64,000 nt of DNA from Thiomicrorhabdus marina (GTDB taxonomy: Bacteria; Pseudomonadota; Gammaproteobacteria; Thiomicrospirales; Thiomicrospiraceae). Below the pieces are notes generated by a model, which had not been told where the DNA came from, ran no database searches, and saw only the letters and a program-made list of their open reading frames with translations. Of the stretch, positions 44,616 to 53,806 are shown piece by piece (positions within the stretch are counted from its first letter, which is position 1; every line of letters starts with the position of its first letter). The DNA lies in contig NZ_JAGETV010000002.1 in assembly GCF_017571465.1 (NCBI RefSeq), forward strand, positions 124,001 through 188,000, read 5' to 3'. Position numbers and translations under genes: made by a program.

Positions 44616-46010
44616 TCAATAGGCATTTTTATTAATAAATCCCTTAAAAATCGTTAAAAAGATGATTTTAATATCAAACCAAAGACTCCAATTACGGATA
44701 TACTCCAAATCGAACTCAATGCGTTTTTCCATCTTATCGAGCGTATCAGTCTCACCCCGCCAACCATTGATTTGCGCCCAGCCAGTAATCCCCGGCTTCA
44801 CTTTGTGACGCAACATGTAATAGTCCACCAATTTACGATATTCCTCGTTATGAGCCACCGCATGCGGGCGCGGACCAACCACTGACATATTGCCAATCAA
44901 CACATCAAAGAACTGCGGCAGCTCGTCCAATGAAGTGCGCCGTAAAAACGCTCCGACTTTGGTGATTCGTGCATCGCCCTTCTTCGCTTGAACAACCTTA
45001 TCACTATTCTCCATTACCGTCATAGAACGGAACTTATGGACATTGATTTTCTTACCATCCAAACCGTAACGATGCTGTCTAAACAAAACAGGACCTTTCG
45101 ACGTTGTCTTTATGGCAACCGCTATGGCAAGTAAAACCGGAGCTAATAGCAATAAAGCCCAGAAACTGAACGCGATATCAAATGCACGCTTATAGAACTG
45201 CTGACTACCCGATACCGGCTGCTCAAAGACACTAATGGTATCAACGGTTCCTAAATTACTGACATTACCGTGCATCATGGTACTTAAAAGAAAATCAGGG
45301 ACAAAAAACACATTAACCGTTGAGTCACTTAAGGTACGAATAATATGTGCAATGCGCCCTTCAGCTGCGACAGGCAGACAAATATAGACACTATCAATGG
45401 CGTCATTTTTAGCTAACTCTAAAGCATCCATAACGCCACCGCTTAGGGTTTCATTTTGGATTTGCAGCCTCTCTACATCTCGGTCATCAAAAAAACCGAC
45501 AAATTTAAAACCCAATTCAGGAAACTTTTCGATCTCATTGCGCAGTTTGATGCCTGACTCCGTTAGCCCGACAATAGCCACTTTACGTAGATTCTGCCCT
45601 GAACGATAACTTCGTCTGCGATTAAAACGATAAATCACTCGCCAACCAACAAGCCCTACCAAAGACAACAGATACCATAAAAAGAAAGTTAATCGAGAAA
45701 AAGTCTCACTCTCTTTAAACAGGAAAATAATGGAAATAACCACTAAAAAACTAACACTGGTAACAATGCCAATCAATGTCACCCTTTCTGAAAAATGACC
45801 GTGACGAAGTCGTCGGTACAGTCCGGTGGAATCGGAGAAGAAAAGGTAAACCGTCGTCATGACAGTAAGCACCAACAGATAATCTGTTGTCAGCGGAACA
45901 GAATACAAGGAGGCAACAACAAATAAAGAGAGAGAAAGTACAGCAATATCCAAAACTCTAAAAATAGAAGGGACACTGTCCTTTGTTCGTAAACTAGCCC
46001 GTTTGTTCAT
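44616..46010 (-). CDS. wcaJ: Undecaprenyl-phosphate glucose phosphotransferase (WcaJ-like)
   Basis: Loads the first sugar-1-phosphate (probably glucose) onto undecaprenyl phosphate. 464 residues: four N-terminal membrane helices, a Rossmann-like cytoplasmic domain (V-A-I-V-G-L-T-E-S-G near 148), a fifth helix and the PGT core: K-F-R-S-M, R-R-T-S-L-D-E-L-P-Q-F, V-G-P-R-P-H-A and K-P-G-I-T-G-W-A-Q-I-N-G-W-R-G-E-T-D. The W-R-G-E-T-D ending of that motif and the K-G-F-I-N-K-N-A-Y C-terminus are characteristic of WcaJ. First of the two initiators in the island. Confidence 0.92.
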   Translation of the reverse strand: MNKRASLRTKDSVPSIFRVLDIAVLSLSLFVVASLYSVPLTTDYLLVLTVMTTVYLFFSDSTGLYRRLRHGHFSERVTLIGIVTSVSFLVVISIIFLFKESETFSRLTFFLWYLLSLVGLVGWRVIYRFNRRRSYRSGQNLRKVAIVGLTESGIKLRNEIEKFPELGFKFVGFFDDRDVERLQIQNETLSGGVMDALELAKNDAIDSVYICLPVAAEGRIAHIIRTLSDSTVNVFFVPDFLLSTMMHGNVSNLGTVDTISVFEQPVSGSQQFYKRAFDIAFSFWALLLLAPVLLAIAVAIKTTSKGPVLFRQHRYGLDGKKINVHKFRSMTVMENSDKVVQAKKGDARITKVGAFLRRTSLDELPQFFDVLIGNMSVVGPRPHAVAHNEEYRKLVDYYMLRHKVKPGITGWAQINGWRGETDTLDKMEKRIEFDLEYIRNWSLWFDIKIIFLTIFKGFINKNAY

Positions 46011-46024
46011 TTTTCTATTCTTCT

Positions 46025-47452
46025 TTAAACTAACGTTCGAATCTTATTCAAACATTGATTAACAAGTGCTACCGCTTCTAATTGGTCTTCGGCCTCAGCA
46101 TAACAACGCAATTCCGGTGCATTACCCGACGGTCGTAGGTGAATAACCGAATTATCACTCAGCGTTAAACGCAAGCCATCCACTTGATTAACTGTACTTA
46201 CTTGCCGATTTTGCACATCCAGTTTTGCCAACAATCGCTCAGGGTTTTCCGCTCCTTCGGCAATCAAGGTTTGACTGGTTTGGGTTGGTACACCTTGAAT
46301 GCGATCACTTGCGGTAAAACGCTGTGGCAAGGCACTTACAAACGATGAAAGCGATTGTTTCTGTTGCACAACATGCGAGAGCAGCACAATAACCGGCAAT
46401 AAGGCATCGCGTGTTGGCAAGGCCTTTAATACTTGGTCATTTAAGGTTAGGTCCGAACCTAACAGATAACCACCATTCGCTTCAAAGCCAGCAAAACTGG
46501 CGTAATTATCAGACAATTCCATAAAAGCTTCAATGACATAAGGAGAGCCAATTCGAGTACGGCTAACTAAATTGAATTCAGCACTTTTTTCAATCGCCGT
46601 ATTACAACTCACCGGCACCGCTAAAGCTTCTATCCCTAAAAATTTAGACGTTAGAAGACCAACGATGTCACCTCGTAACCATTCACCTTTTTCATCGGCA
46701 ATGAGTGGACGATCACCATCACCGTCGGTGGAGAAAATCGCATCAAAGCCATATTGTTTTGACCAAGCGCGCGCTTTTTCGCGATCGGCATCGGCAACCG
46801 CTTCGGTGTCAATTGGTACAAATTCATTAGAGCGACCCAAGGACGTAACTTCTACTCCCATTTGGGTCAGTAAAGCACTGTATAAATCGCGTCCGGCACT
46901 GGAGTGCTCGTAAATACCGATTTTCAGTCCAGAGAGCGCTTGTTTCCCGAAATAATCGGCATAACGATTCGTATAGGTTTGCGTTGCAACACTATTCACA
47001 TCCGGTAGTTCAGGCTCTATGGCTAACATTGGTAAATCACAAGCGATGATAGCGGCTTCATCGGCTTTGGTGATTTCACCATCCGGCCGATAGAATTTAA
47101 TGCCATTGCGATCAAACGGAATATGGCTACCGGTAACCATAATCGACGGCTCTTGGTCGATCATCGCCTGCAAGGCCAATGCCGGAGTCGGAATCACACC
47201 ATAGAACACCACGTCAATCTGCATTGCCTTTGCTGCGCCGCAAATAGCCGCCGCGATCTGCGGACTGCTTGGTCGGTTATCCATGGCAACGGCAAGGCGT
47301 TTAAATGAAAAATCGTGCTGCATGGCAGCAATAAACGACAAGGTAAAAGCGGCGCAGGCTTGATCGGTAAAATCAGTTACCAAACCGCGTGCGCCGCTGG
47401 TACCAAAACCGATGCCACTTTGTTGAATGATTTCTTTAACAGTCTGCGTCAC
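46025..47452 (-). CDS. manB: Phosphomannomutase (ManB-like phosphohexomutase)
   Basis: Converts mannose-6-P to mannose-1-P for GDP-mannose. 475 residues, GTG start. G-T-S-G-A-R-G near the N-terminus, phospho-serine loop T-G-S-H-I-P (about 107), metal loop D-G-D-G-D-R (about 240), sugar loop E-A-N-G-G-Y (about 320) and phosphate-binding R-P-S-G-N-A-P near the C-terminus. Note His at the position after the catalytic serine (TGSHIP), an accepted variant. It lies directly after manC (10 bp gap). Confidence 0.9.
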   Translation of the reverse strand: MTQTVKEIIQQSGIGFGTSGARGLVTDFTDQACAAFTLSFIAAMQHDFSFKRLAVAMDNRPSSPQIAAAICGAAKAMQIDVVFYGVIPTPALALQAMIDQEPSIMVTGSHIPFDRNGIKFYRPDGEITKADEAAIIACDLPMLAIEPELPDVNSVATQTYTNRYADYFGKQALSGLKIGIYEHSSAGRDLYSALLTQMGVEVTSLGRSNEFVPIDTEAVADADREKARAWSKQYGFDAIFSTDGDGDRPLIADEKGEWLRGDIVGLLTSKFLGIEALAVPVSCNTAIEKSAEFNLVSRTRIGSPYVIEAFMELSDNYASFAGFEANGGYLLGSDLTLNDQVLKALPTRDALLPVIVLLSHVVQQKQSLSSFVSALPQRFTASDRIQGVPTQTSQTLIAEGAENPERLLAKLDVQNRQVSTVNQVDGLRLTLSDNSVIHLRPSGNAPELRCYAEAEDQLEAVALVNQCLNKIRTLV

Positions 47453-47462
47453 AATCTTGCCT

Positions 47463-48893
47463 TTAGGAACGTCCGTAAGTGTCTTCTACACGCACTATAT
47501 CGTCTTCACCGGTGTATTCACCCACTTGCACTTCGATCATATACAAATCGATTTTGCCGTGGTTTTCCAGACGGTGTAATTGCCCCATTTTGATATAGGT
47601 GGATTCATTTGGTCGCACCAATTTCACTTCATCATCCACGGTCACAGTTGCCGTACCGGATACCACGATCCAGTGTTCATTACGGTGAAAATGCTTCTGC
47701 AACGACAAGCGCCCGCCGGGTTTGACCATAATGCGTTTCACTTTATAGCCCTCTGTATCAACCAACACTTCGTAGGTTCCCCAAGGGCGATAAGCAAGAC
47801 GATGAATCTCGGCCATTTCCGGACGAGATTTTTTAATTTCCGCGACGACATTTTTGACTTTTTGCGAACTGCCTTTTTTGGAAACCAAAATCGCATCGGT
47901 GGTATCTACCACCAATAAATCGTGAACATCAACTAATGCAATCTGACGATCACGCGCCACAATCAGATTATTATCGGAATCAACGCAGATTGGTGCGGGC
48001 GAATTGTCCAAACGCGCAAGCACGGCATTGCTTTGAGCAGAGGTTTTAACCTCATCGTACAGTGCATCAAAACTGCCCAAATCCGACCAACCCATATCGC
48101 ACGGCACCACTTTGACCTTATCCGACTTTTCCATCACCGCATAATCAATACTGTCTTCCGGAATGGCTTGCATAGCCGACAATTCAATCGCGATTTCGGC
48201 ACAATCAACACTGTTTGGCATTGCGCTTTTACAAGCTTGATAAATCTCTGGACTGTGCTTTTCCAATTCCGCCAAGAAAACGCCGGCTTTAAAACAGAAC
48301 ATGCCAGAGTTCCAATAATAATTACCTTGGTCAATATAAGACTGAGCAGTGACTGCATCCGGCTTTTCTTTAAATGACAACACCTCGTTACCATCGGCCT
48401 CAATATAGCCAAACCCGGTTTCCGCAAACGCAGGTTGAATCCCAAAAGTGACTAGATTATCCTGCTCGGCCAACGCTTTTGCCTGCAATACAGCCTCTTC
48501 ATAAGCCACTTGATCTTTGACCAAATGATCGGAAGTGGTAACAAACACCAAATCATCGCTATCCACAGCCATACAAGCTAAAGCAATGGCTGGTGCGGTA
48601 TTACGCCCCACCGGTTCTAATAAAAATTGTGAGTGACTAAAATCACACGTCATCCTCGGGCTTGACTCGGGGACCTCAATCCCTGATATTTGCTCCAACT
48701 GATCGACCGCTAAAAAATACTGCTCACGGTTTGAGACGATCATTGAATGCTGACAAAGAGATTGGTTACGTAATACCGTATCTTGAAACAGCGAACGACC
48801 GTGAAACAGACGCACAAACTGCTTAGGCAACATAGTACGGCTCAAAGGCCATAGACGGGTGCCAGAACCGCCGCAAAGGATGATATTAATCAT
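47463..48893 (-). CDS. manC: Mannose-1-P guanylyltransferase/mannose-6-P isomerase with in-frame repeat insert
   Basis: Bifunctional type II PMI/GMP making GDP-mannose. 476 residues from the ATG at 48893, which overlaps the gmm stop (ATGA); a GTG four codons earlier is possible. Motifs: G-G-S-G-T-R-L-W-P-L-S-R (nucleotide binding), F-G-I-Q-P near 155, F-x-E-K-P, and C-terminal cupin G-G-R-L-S-L-Q-K-H-F-H-R-N-E-H-W. Residues about 73-86 (EVPESSPRMTCDF) are encoded by a dispersed CGTCATCC...GACTCGGGGACCTC repeat and are not expected in the family; the conserved L-L-E-P-V-G-R-N-T-A-P-A follows right after. Confidence 0.94.
   Translation of the reverse strand: MINIILCGGSGTRLWPLSRTMLPKQFVRLFHGRSLFQDTVLRNQSLCQHSMIVSNREQYFLAVDQLEQISGIEVPESSPRMTCDFSHSQFLLEPVGRNTAPAIALACMAVDSDDLVFVTTSDHLVKDQVAYEEAVLQAKALAEQDNLVTFGIQPAFAETGFGYIEADGNEVLSFKEKPDAVTAQSYIDQGNYYWNSGMFCFKAGVFLAELEKHSPEIYQACKSAMPNSVDCAEIAIELSAMQAIPEDSIDYAVMEKSDKVKVVPCDMGWSDLGSFDALYDEVKTSAQSNAVLARLDNSPAPICVDSDNNLIVARDRQIALVDVHDLLVVDTTDAILVSKKGSSQKVKNVVAEIKKSRPEMAEIHRLAYRPWGTYEVLVDTEGYKVKRIMVKPGGRLSLQKHFHRNEHWIVVSGTATVTVDDEVKLVRPNESTYIKMGQLHRLENHGKIDLYMIEVQVGEYTGEDDIVRVEDTYGRS
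48649..48678. repeat. Dispersed GTCATCC...TTGACTCGGGGACC repeat inserted in frame in manC
   Basis: Thirty bp resembling a widespread bacterial palindromic repeat (cgtcatcc-tcgggcttgactcgggga). It is imperfectly palindromic and is read in frame as part of ManC. Confidence 0.75.
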
Positions 48894-49360
48894 TGTTTTA
48901 GCCACGCTTTTAAATTGGGTAAAAATATTTTGCTGAATGAGTGTACTTGCGAATCTTCAGTAAGCTCTTGTATCGATAGCCAACGGTAGTCGTTATGTTG
49001 TTCTAAAGGCAAAGACAGTTTTTCAGATGTTAAACGAAATGCATGAGTCGCATTAATATAGTGGGTTGAAATATCGGAACTAAAAAAACTATCGTCATAA
49101 AAATGATCAAACAAACCCAATAACTGCGCCCGATGACGTTGAATAACGCAGCCTAACTCAGCTTTAGAAATACGTTCAAACGCCTCTTCCTGAGACTCGT
49201 TTTTATAAACGCGCCCGCCAGGAACAAACCAGAAATCTTTTGCCGGAGCATTTTTGCGCCGACCGACTAAAATCTGTTCTTGCTCATTCACAATCACCAG
49301 ATCAATGGCAAAAAGCGGCGCATTTTTAATTAACTGTTTAAAGTCTTTTTCTAAAAGCAT
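48890..49360 (-). CDS. gmm: GDP-mannose mannosyl hydrolase (Nudix)
   Basis: Nudix enzyme that hydrolyses GDP-mannose/GDP-fucose, thought to tune pool sizes. 156 residues from ATG 49360 (TTG one codon earlier). L-V-G-R-R-K-N-A-P-A-K-D-F-W-F-V-P-G-G-R-V-Y style core with the degenerate Nudix box G-G-R-V-x5-E-x7-I-x-x-A-E-L-G; the box carries the R-x-x-x-A-E rather than R-E-x-x-E-E residues, typical of Gmm. It overlaps manC by 4 nt. Confidence 0.88.
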   Translation of the reverse strand: MLLEKDFKQLIKNAPLFAIDLVIVNEQEQILVGRRKNAPAKDFWFVPGGRVYKNESQEEAFERISKAELGCVIQRHRAQLLGLFDHFYDDSFFSSDISTHYINATHAFRLTSEKLSLPLEQHNDYRWLSIQELTEDSQVHSFSKIFLPNLKAWLKQ

Positions 49361-49363
49361 CAA

Positions 49364-49966
49364 ATGTTATTCACAACACTTTTCAACAACCACACATGTC
49401 ATTCGAAATGACATACGTATTTGTCATCCCGAGCGTAGTCGAGGGATCTCCAACCAACAACAAGATGCTTCGACAGGCTCAGCATTACAACAACCACACA
49501 CGTCATTCGGAATGACATACGTATTCGTCATCCCGAGCGTAGTCGAGGGATCTCCAACTAGCAACAAGATGCTTCGACAAGCTCAGCATGACAGCAATCA
49601 CACACGCCATTCGGAATGACATACGTATCCGTCATCCCGAGCGTAGCCGAGGGATCTCCAACCAACAACAAGATGCTTCGACAGGCTCAGCATTACAACA
49701 ACCACACACGTCATTCTGAACGGAGTGAAGAATCTCCTTCCAACTTTACGGATTCCTCATTGCATTCGGAATGACATACGTATTCGTCACCCCGAGCGTA
49801 GTCGAGGGATCTCCAACCAACAACAAGATGCTTCGACAGGCTCAGCATGACAGCAACCACACACGTCATTCTGAACAGAGTGAAGAATCTCCTGCCGACT
49901 TTACAGATTCCTCATTTCATTCGGAATGACAGATACTGGGTCACCCCAAGACAAGAGGTTCCAGTG
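49364..49966. repeat. Tandem array of 104/155-bp repeat units
   Basis: No gene. The anchor GATGCTTCGAC occurs at 49464, 49568, 49672 and 49827: two 104-bp periods and one 155-bp period carrying an extra GTCATTCTGAACGGAGTGAA block of about 51 bp. Sub-repeats include CATTCGGAATGACATACGTA (self-complementary core) and CCGAGCGTAGTCGAGGGATC, plus its partner CTTCGACAGGCTCAGCATGA; these pair as large hairpins. Near-identical units imply recent amplification. Confidence 0.92.
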
Positions 49967-50257
49967 CTATAGAGAATCACCAATAAAAAGCTCAACCCAA
50001 TTAGGGTTAATACTTTCGACCAATTGGTTTTTCTTCTCTCTTCGCCAACCCTTAAATTGCTTTTCACGAGCTATAGCGGCTTTGACATCAAATGTTTCTT
50101 CAAAATAAACCAACTTGGTGACGTTATATTTCTTAGTAAAACCTTCCACAAGATGGTTTTTATGCTCAAAAAGCCTACGCTGCAAATTATTCGTTACTCC
50201 TACATACATCACCTTATTATTTTCTGTAGTGAGAATGTAAACATAGTATCTATTCAT
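49967..50257 (-). CDS. GIY-YIG nuclease-superfamily protein (YhbQ/UPF0213-like)
   Basis: 96 residues. GIY-YIG core: Y-Y-V-Y-I-L-T (GIY equivalent), V-M-Y-V-G-V-T-N-N-L-Q-R-R-L-F-E-H (YIG equivalent with catalytic Arg), and A-R-E-K-Q-F-K-G-W-R-R-E-K-K-N with the E that binds metal. It is shorter than homing endonucleases and lacks a DNA-recognition domain, like UPF0213 proteins of unknown role. It sits inside the repeat array, interrupting one 155-bp unit. Confidence 0.85.
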   Translation of the reverse strand: MNRYYVYILTTENNKVMYVGVTNNLQRRLFEHKNHLVEGFTKKYNVTKLVYFEETFDVKAAIAREKQFKGWRREKKNQLVESINPNWVELFIGDSL

Positions 50258-50284
50258 CTGCTAAACCATTCTTTGTAATCTCGA

Positions 50285-50495
50285 TGCGAAAAATCTCCAA
50301 CCAACAACGAGATGCTTCGACAGGCTCAGCATGACTTCAACCACACGCGTCATTCTGAACGAAGTGAAGAATCTCCTACCGGCTTTACAGATTCCGCCCT
50401 TCATTCGGAATGACATACGTATCCGTCATCCCGAGCGTAGTCGAGGGATCTCCAACCAACAACAAGATGCTTCGACAGGCTCAGCATGACAATAA
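50285..50495. repeat. Right half of the 104/155-bp repeat array
   Basis: Anchor GATGCTTCGAC at 50311 and 50466, again 155 bp apart. It continues the 49.4-49.95 kb array beyond the GIY-YIG gene and ends 1-10 bp from the fcl stop codon. Confidence 0.88.
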
Positions 50496-51455
50496 TCACC
50501 CTCTAAAGCTATCCTGATTTTCTAAAAACCATTGATAGGTTTGCGTTAGTCCTTCTTCCAAAGAAATCTGTGCTTTCCAGCCCAATCGTTCTAGGCGTGA
50601 AACATCCATTAGTTTACGTGGCGTACCATCGGGTTTGGTTGTGTCCCAGTGAATCTCACCCTGATAGCCAATGACTTTGGCCACTGTTTCAGTCAACTCT
50701 TTGATAGTGCAATCTATACCTGTGCCGACATTGATATGCGACAGCATCGTTTGAGTTTCACGCTGATAGATTTCGCGATCCAAGTTCATCACAAAAATCG
50801 ACGCTTCTGCCATCTCATCAACGTATAAAAACTCACGCATCGGCTTGCCTGTACCCCATGCATTCACTACCGGAGCATTAGCCAACTTCGCCTCATGAAA
50901 ACGGCGGATTAACGCAGGAATCACATGCGAATTTTCAGGGTGGAAATTATCATTTTCACCATAGAGGTTGGTTGGCATCACCGAGCGGTAATCACGCCCA
51001 TATTGACGATTGTAACTTTCACACAGCTTAATGCCGGCAATCTTGGCAATCGCATAAGGTTCATTCGTGCATTCCAACAGGCCTGTCAAAAGGGCATCTT
51101 CTTTCATTGGCTGTGGAGCCATTTTCGGATAAATACACGAAGAACCCAAAAACAACAAATCCTGCACATCGTTTTTATGTGCCGCATGAATAATGTTCGC
51201 CTCAATCATTAGGTTTTCATAAATGAATTCGGCTGGGTATTCATTATTAGCATGAATACCACCCACTTTTGCCGCGGCTAAATACACTTGATTAATTTGA
51301 TTCTTAGCAAAAAAGTCACTGACGGATTGCTGATTAACCAAATCAACCTCACTACGATCCGCAGTGATAATTTGATTATTTGAATCTTGCGAAAGCTGAC
51401 GAACAATCGCACTGCCCACCATGCCTTTATGCCCGGCTACAAAGATGCGTTTCAT
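50496..51455 (-). CDS. fcl: GDP-L-fucose synthase
   Basis: NADPH-dependent epimerase-reductase converting GDP-4-keto-6-deoxymannose to GDP-L-fucose. 319 residues: [11 protein letters not shown] near the N-terminus, A-A-K-V-G-G-I, G-S-S-C-I-Y-P (catalytic Ser, Cys), Y-A-I-A-K-I-A-G (YxxxK) and the N-L-Y-G-E-N-D-N-F motif. It directly follows gmd (3 bp), as in colanic acid loci. Confidence 0.96.
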   Translation of the reverse strand: MKRIFVAGHKGMVGSAIVRQLSQDSNNQIITADRSEVDLVNQQSVSDFFAKNQINQVYLAAAKVGGIHANNEYPAEFIYENLMIEANIIHAAHKNDVQDLLFLGSSCIYPKMAPQPMKEDALLTGLLECTNEPYAIAKIAGIKLCESYNRQYGRDYRSVMPTNLYGENDNFHPENSHVIPALIRRFHEAKLANAPVVNAWGTGKPMREFLYVDEMAEASIFVMNLDREIYQRETQTMLSHINVGTGIDCTIKELTETVAKVIGYQGEIHWDTTKPDGTPRKLMDVSRLERLGWKAQISLEEGLTQTYQWFLENQDSFRG

Positions 51456-51458
51456 CGC

Positions 51459-52586
51459 CTATCGACCTTCTTCAATCGATACAGCAACATCATGACCGTG
51501 TGACTTAAGCAGTACATTACGCTGAGCCACTTTCAAATCTTCAGCCACCATTTCCGCACACATTTCTTGTACTGTGATTTCAGGTGTCCAACCCAACTTG
51601 GTTTTGGCTTTGGCTGGATCGCCCAATAGCGTTTCAACTTCTGCAGGACGGAAGTAACGTGGATCAACTTGAACGATCACATCACCCACTTTCAATGCTG
51701 GGGCTTTATCGCCTTCAATCGCTTTAACAATCCCTTTTTCATCCACACCTTCACCTGTGAACTCAACCGTTATACCCAACTCAGCCGCAGACCATTCGAT
51801 AAATTGGCGCACGGAATATTGCACACCTGTCGCAATGACAAAATCCTCTGGATTATCTTGTTGCAACATCATCCACTGCATACGCACGTAATCTTTCGCA
51901 TGCCCCCAGTCACGCAGAGCATCCATATTCCCCATAAACAGGCAATCTTCCAAACCTTGAGCAATATTCGCCAAACCACGGGTGATTTTACGCGTTACGA
52001 AAGTTTCACCACGACGCGGAGACTCATGGTTAAACAAAATCCCGTTACATGCATACATTCCGTAGGCTTCACGGTAGTTGACTGTAATCCAGTAGGCGTA
52101 CATTTTTGCCACCGCATAAGGCGAACGAGGGTAGAAAGGCGTGGTTTCTTTTTGTGGGATTTCTTGTACCAAACCATACAACTCAGAGGTGGAAGCTTGA
52201 TAGAACTTTGTTTTCTTCTCAAGGCCTAAAAAACGAATCGCTTCCAATAAACGAAGCGTACCCATCGCATCTACATCGGCTGTGTATTCAGGCGATTCAA
52301 ATGACACCGCTACGTGTGATTGAGCACCGAGGTTATAAACCTCATCCGGTTGCACTTCTTTCAAGATACGCGTCAAATTAGACGAATCCGTCAAATCACC
52401 GTAGTGAAGAATAAAGTTCGCATTATCCGTGTGCGGATCTTGATAGATATGATCGACACGTTGTGTATTAAACGAAGATGCACGACGCTTAATACCATGG
52501 ACTTCATAGCCCTTTTCTAACAAGAACTCAGCCAAGTAAGAACCATCTTGACCCGTAACACCAGTAATGAGTGCTTTTTTCTTCAT
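51459..52586 (-). CDS. gmd: GDP-mannose 4,6-dehydratase
   Basis: First step from GDP-mannose to GDP-fucose. 375 residues; [11 protein letters not shown] near the N-terminus, [18 protein letters not shown] (catalytic Thr-Ser-Glu), [12 protein letters not shown] (YxxxK), N-H-E-S-P-R-R-G. It has an insert of about 15-20 residues (about 285-305, G-E-G-V-D-E-K-G) relative to shorter forms, normal for E. coli-type Gmd. Overlaps the WcaI-like gene by 4 nt. Confidence 0.97.
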   Translation of the reverse strand: MKKKALITGVTGQDGSYLAEFLLEKGYEVHGIKRRASSFNTQRVDHIYQDPHTDNANFILHYGDLTDSSNLTRILKEVQPDEVYNLGAQSHVAVSFESPEYTADVDAMGTLRLLEAIRFLGLEKKTKFYQASTSELYGLVQEIPQKETTPFYPRSPYAVAKMYAYWITVNYREAYGMYACNGILFNHESPRRGETFVTRKITRGLANIAQGLEDCLFMGNMDALRDWGHAKDYVRMQWMMLQQDNPEDFVIATGVQYSVRQFIEWSAAELGITVEFTGEGVDEKGIVKAIEGDKAPALKVGDVIVQVDPRYFRPAEVETLLGDPAKAKTKLGWTPEITVQEMCAEMVAEDLKVAQRNVLLKSHGHDVAVSIEEGR

Positions 52587-53806
52587 TTCTTCACTTCCAA
52601 TAGATTATTTAATTCATTTTCAAATCTCTGCATAATCGCAGAAACGTTTAAATTCTGTTCGGCATAATAACGATTTTTTATACCATATTCTGACCTTAAA
52701 TCGGCATCTTTCGCCAATTTTTTGATAGATTCTGCAAAGTCATCCACATCACCAGGCCTGGTAATTTCTGCCATGCCATTCAACACCGTATGAACTTCTG
52801 TACCTTCATCTGCCGTAGCGACAATCGAACGACCCGACGACAACATCCCTGTTAATTTAGACGGCATCACCAAATCCGCCGCACCCGCCTGTTGTGGTAA
52901 TAAATGAATATCCGCAACATTCAAAAACTCATTCAATTTTTCAAACGGCTGAAGTGGCAGCCACACCACTTTTTCTATGCCTGCCGACTTTCCTTTCAGA
53001 ACATCCACCGCCGCACCAAAGCCTGCCATTAAAAATACGATCTTCTCGTTTTCTAGCAATTCAGCGGCATCGATAATAATTTCCAGCCCCTGCTTTAAAC
53101 CCATATTGCCAGAATACAAACACACCACTTGATCATCCGCAATGTTCAATTCGTTTCGATAACTGGAACGCTGTAAAGGATGAATAATCGATGTATCTAC
53201 CCAGTTCGGGAAAAACAACTGACGTTCACGGTCGATTTGTTTTTTATCCAGAAGATTCATCATGGACAGGGAAATCGTAGAAACACGATCAAAACGACGC
53301 ATTAAAAACCGCTCAACACCATAAATAAACTTCTTCAACCAACCCGCTTTAACAATGCCCAACTCAAAGGCAGCATCCACTTCAAAGTCCTGAATATGCA
53401 AAACCGATTTAGCACCCGACAGTTTCGCAGTCACAATCGCGCCAAAACTGTTAAATAATGGCGGTTCAACACAAAACACCACATCCGCACGCCAAAAAAT
53501 ATGACGAAGCACTACTGGCAAACTTGAAGCGGCAAACGATGCCAAATGAACCAGACGTTTCAGACCCGAGACCTTTTTCGGCACCCAAATCGGACAACGA
53601 TAAACCGTTAAATTATCAGAGGTTTCTTTCTTGTATTTCCAACCTGAAAAACCTGCATGCACCTGCCACTCAGGATAATATGGCGGTGCACAAACGACAC
53701 GTACCTCATGCCCTTGCTCAGCAAGCCATTGCGCCATTTCCCCGGAATACTTGCCAATGCCGGTCAGTTCAGGGGAATAATTGGTAGAGATTAAAAGAAG
53801 CTTCAT
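52583..53806 (-). CDS. wcaI: Colanic acid-type fucosyl/glycosyltransferase WcaI-like (GT4)
   Basis: 407 residues, GT-B fold. The N-terminus [18 protein letters not shown] and A-P-P-Y-Y-P-E-W are characteristic of WcaI. Donor domain with [12 protein letters not shown] (about 230) and [13 protein letters not shown] near 315. It overlaps gmd and the polymerase upstream by 4 nt each, so it is translationally coupled. In the E. coli locus WcaI also sits beside GDP-fucose genes; fucose transfer is plausible. Confidence 0.88.
   Translation of the reverse strand: MKLLLISTNYSPELTGIGKYSGEMAQWLAEQGHEVRVVCAPPYYPEWQVHAGFSGWKYKKETSDNLTVYRCPIWVPKKVSGLKRLVHLASFAASSLPVVLRHIFWRADVVFCVEPPLFNSFGAIVTAKLSGAKSVLHIQDFEVDAAFELGIVKAGWLKKFIYGVERFLMRRFDRVSTISLSMMNLLDKKQIDRERQLFFPNWVDTSIIHPLQRSSYRNELNIADDQVVCLYSGNMGLKQGLEIIIDAAELLENEKIVFLMAGFGAAVDVLKGKSAGIEKVVWLPLQPFEKLNEFLNVADIHLLPQQAGAADLVMPSKLTGMLSSGRSIVATADEGTEVHTVLNGMAEITRPGDVDDFAESIKKLAKDADLRSEYGIKNRYYAEQNLNVSAIMQRFENELNNLLEVKK

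Noticed and set aside
49254-49619. Plus-strand ORF of 121 codons across gmm and the repeats
   Set aside because: Its product is the translation of dispersed repeats (HPERS-type peptides) and antisense to gmm; no RBS or homology.
49380-50495. Regular repeats looked at as a possible CRISPR array
   Set aside because: Units are 104/155 bp and nearly identical along their full length, without short repeats alternating with unique spacers, and no cas genes are present.
51669-52229. Long plus-strand ORF opposite gmd (186 codons)
   Set aside because: Antisense shadow of the well-supported gmd gene with no RBS or recognisable domain.
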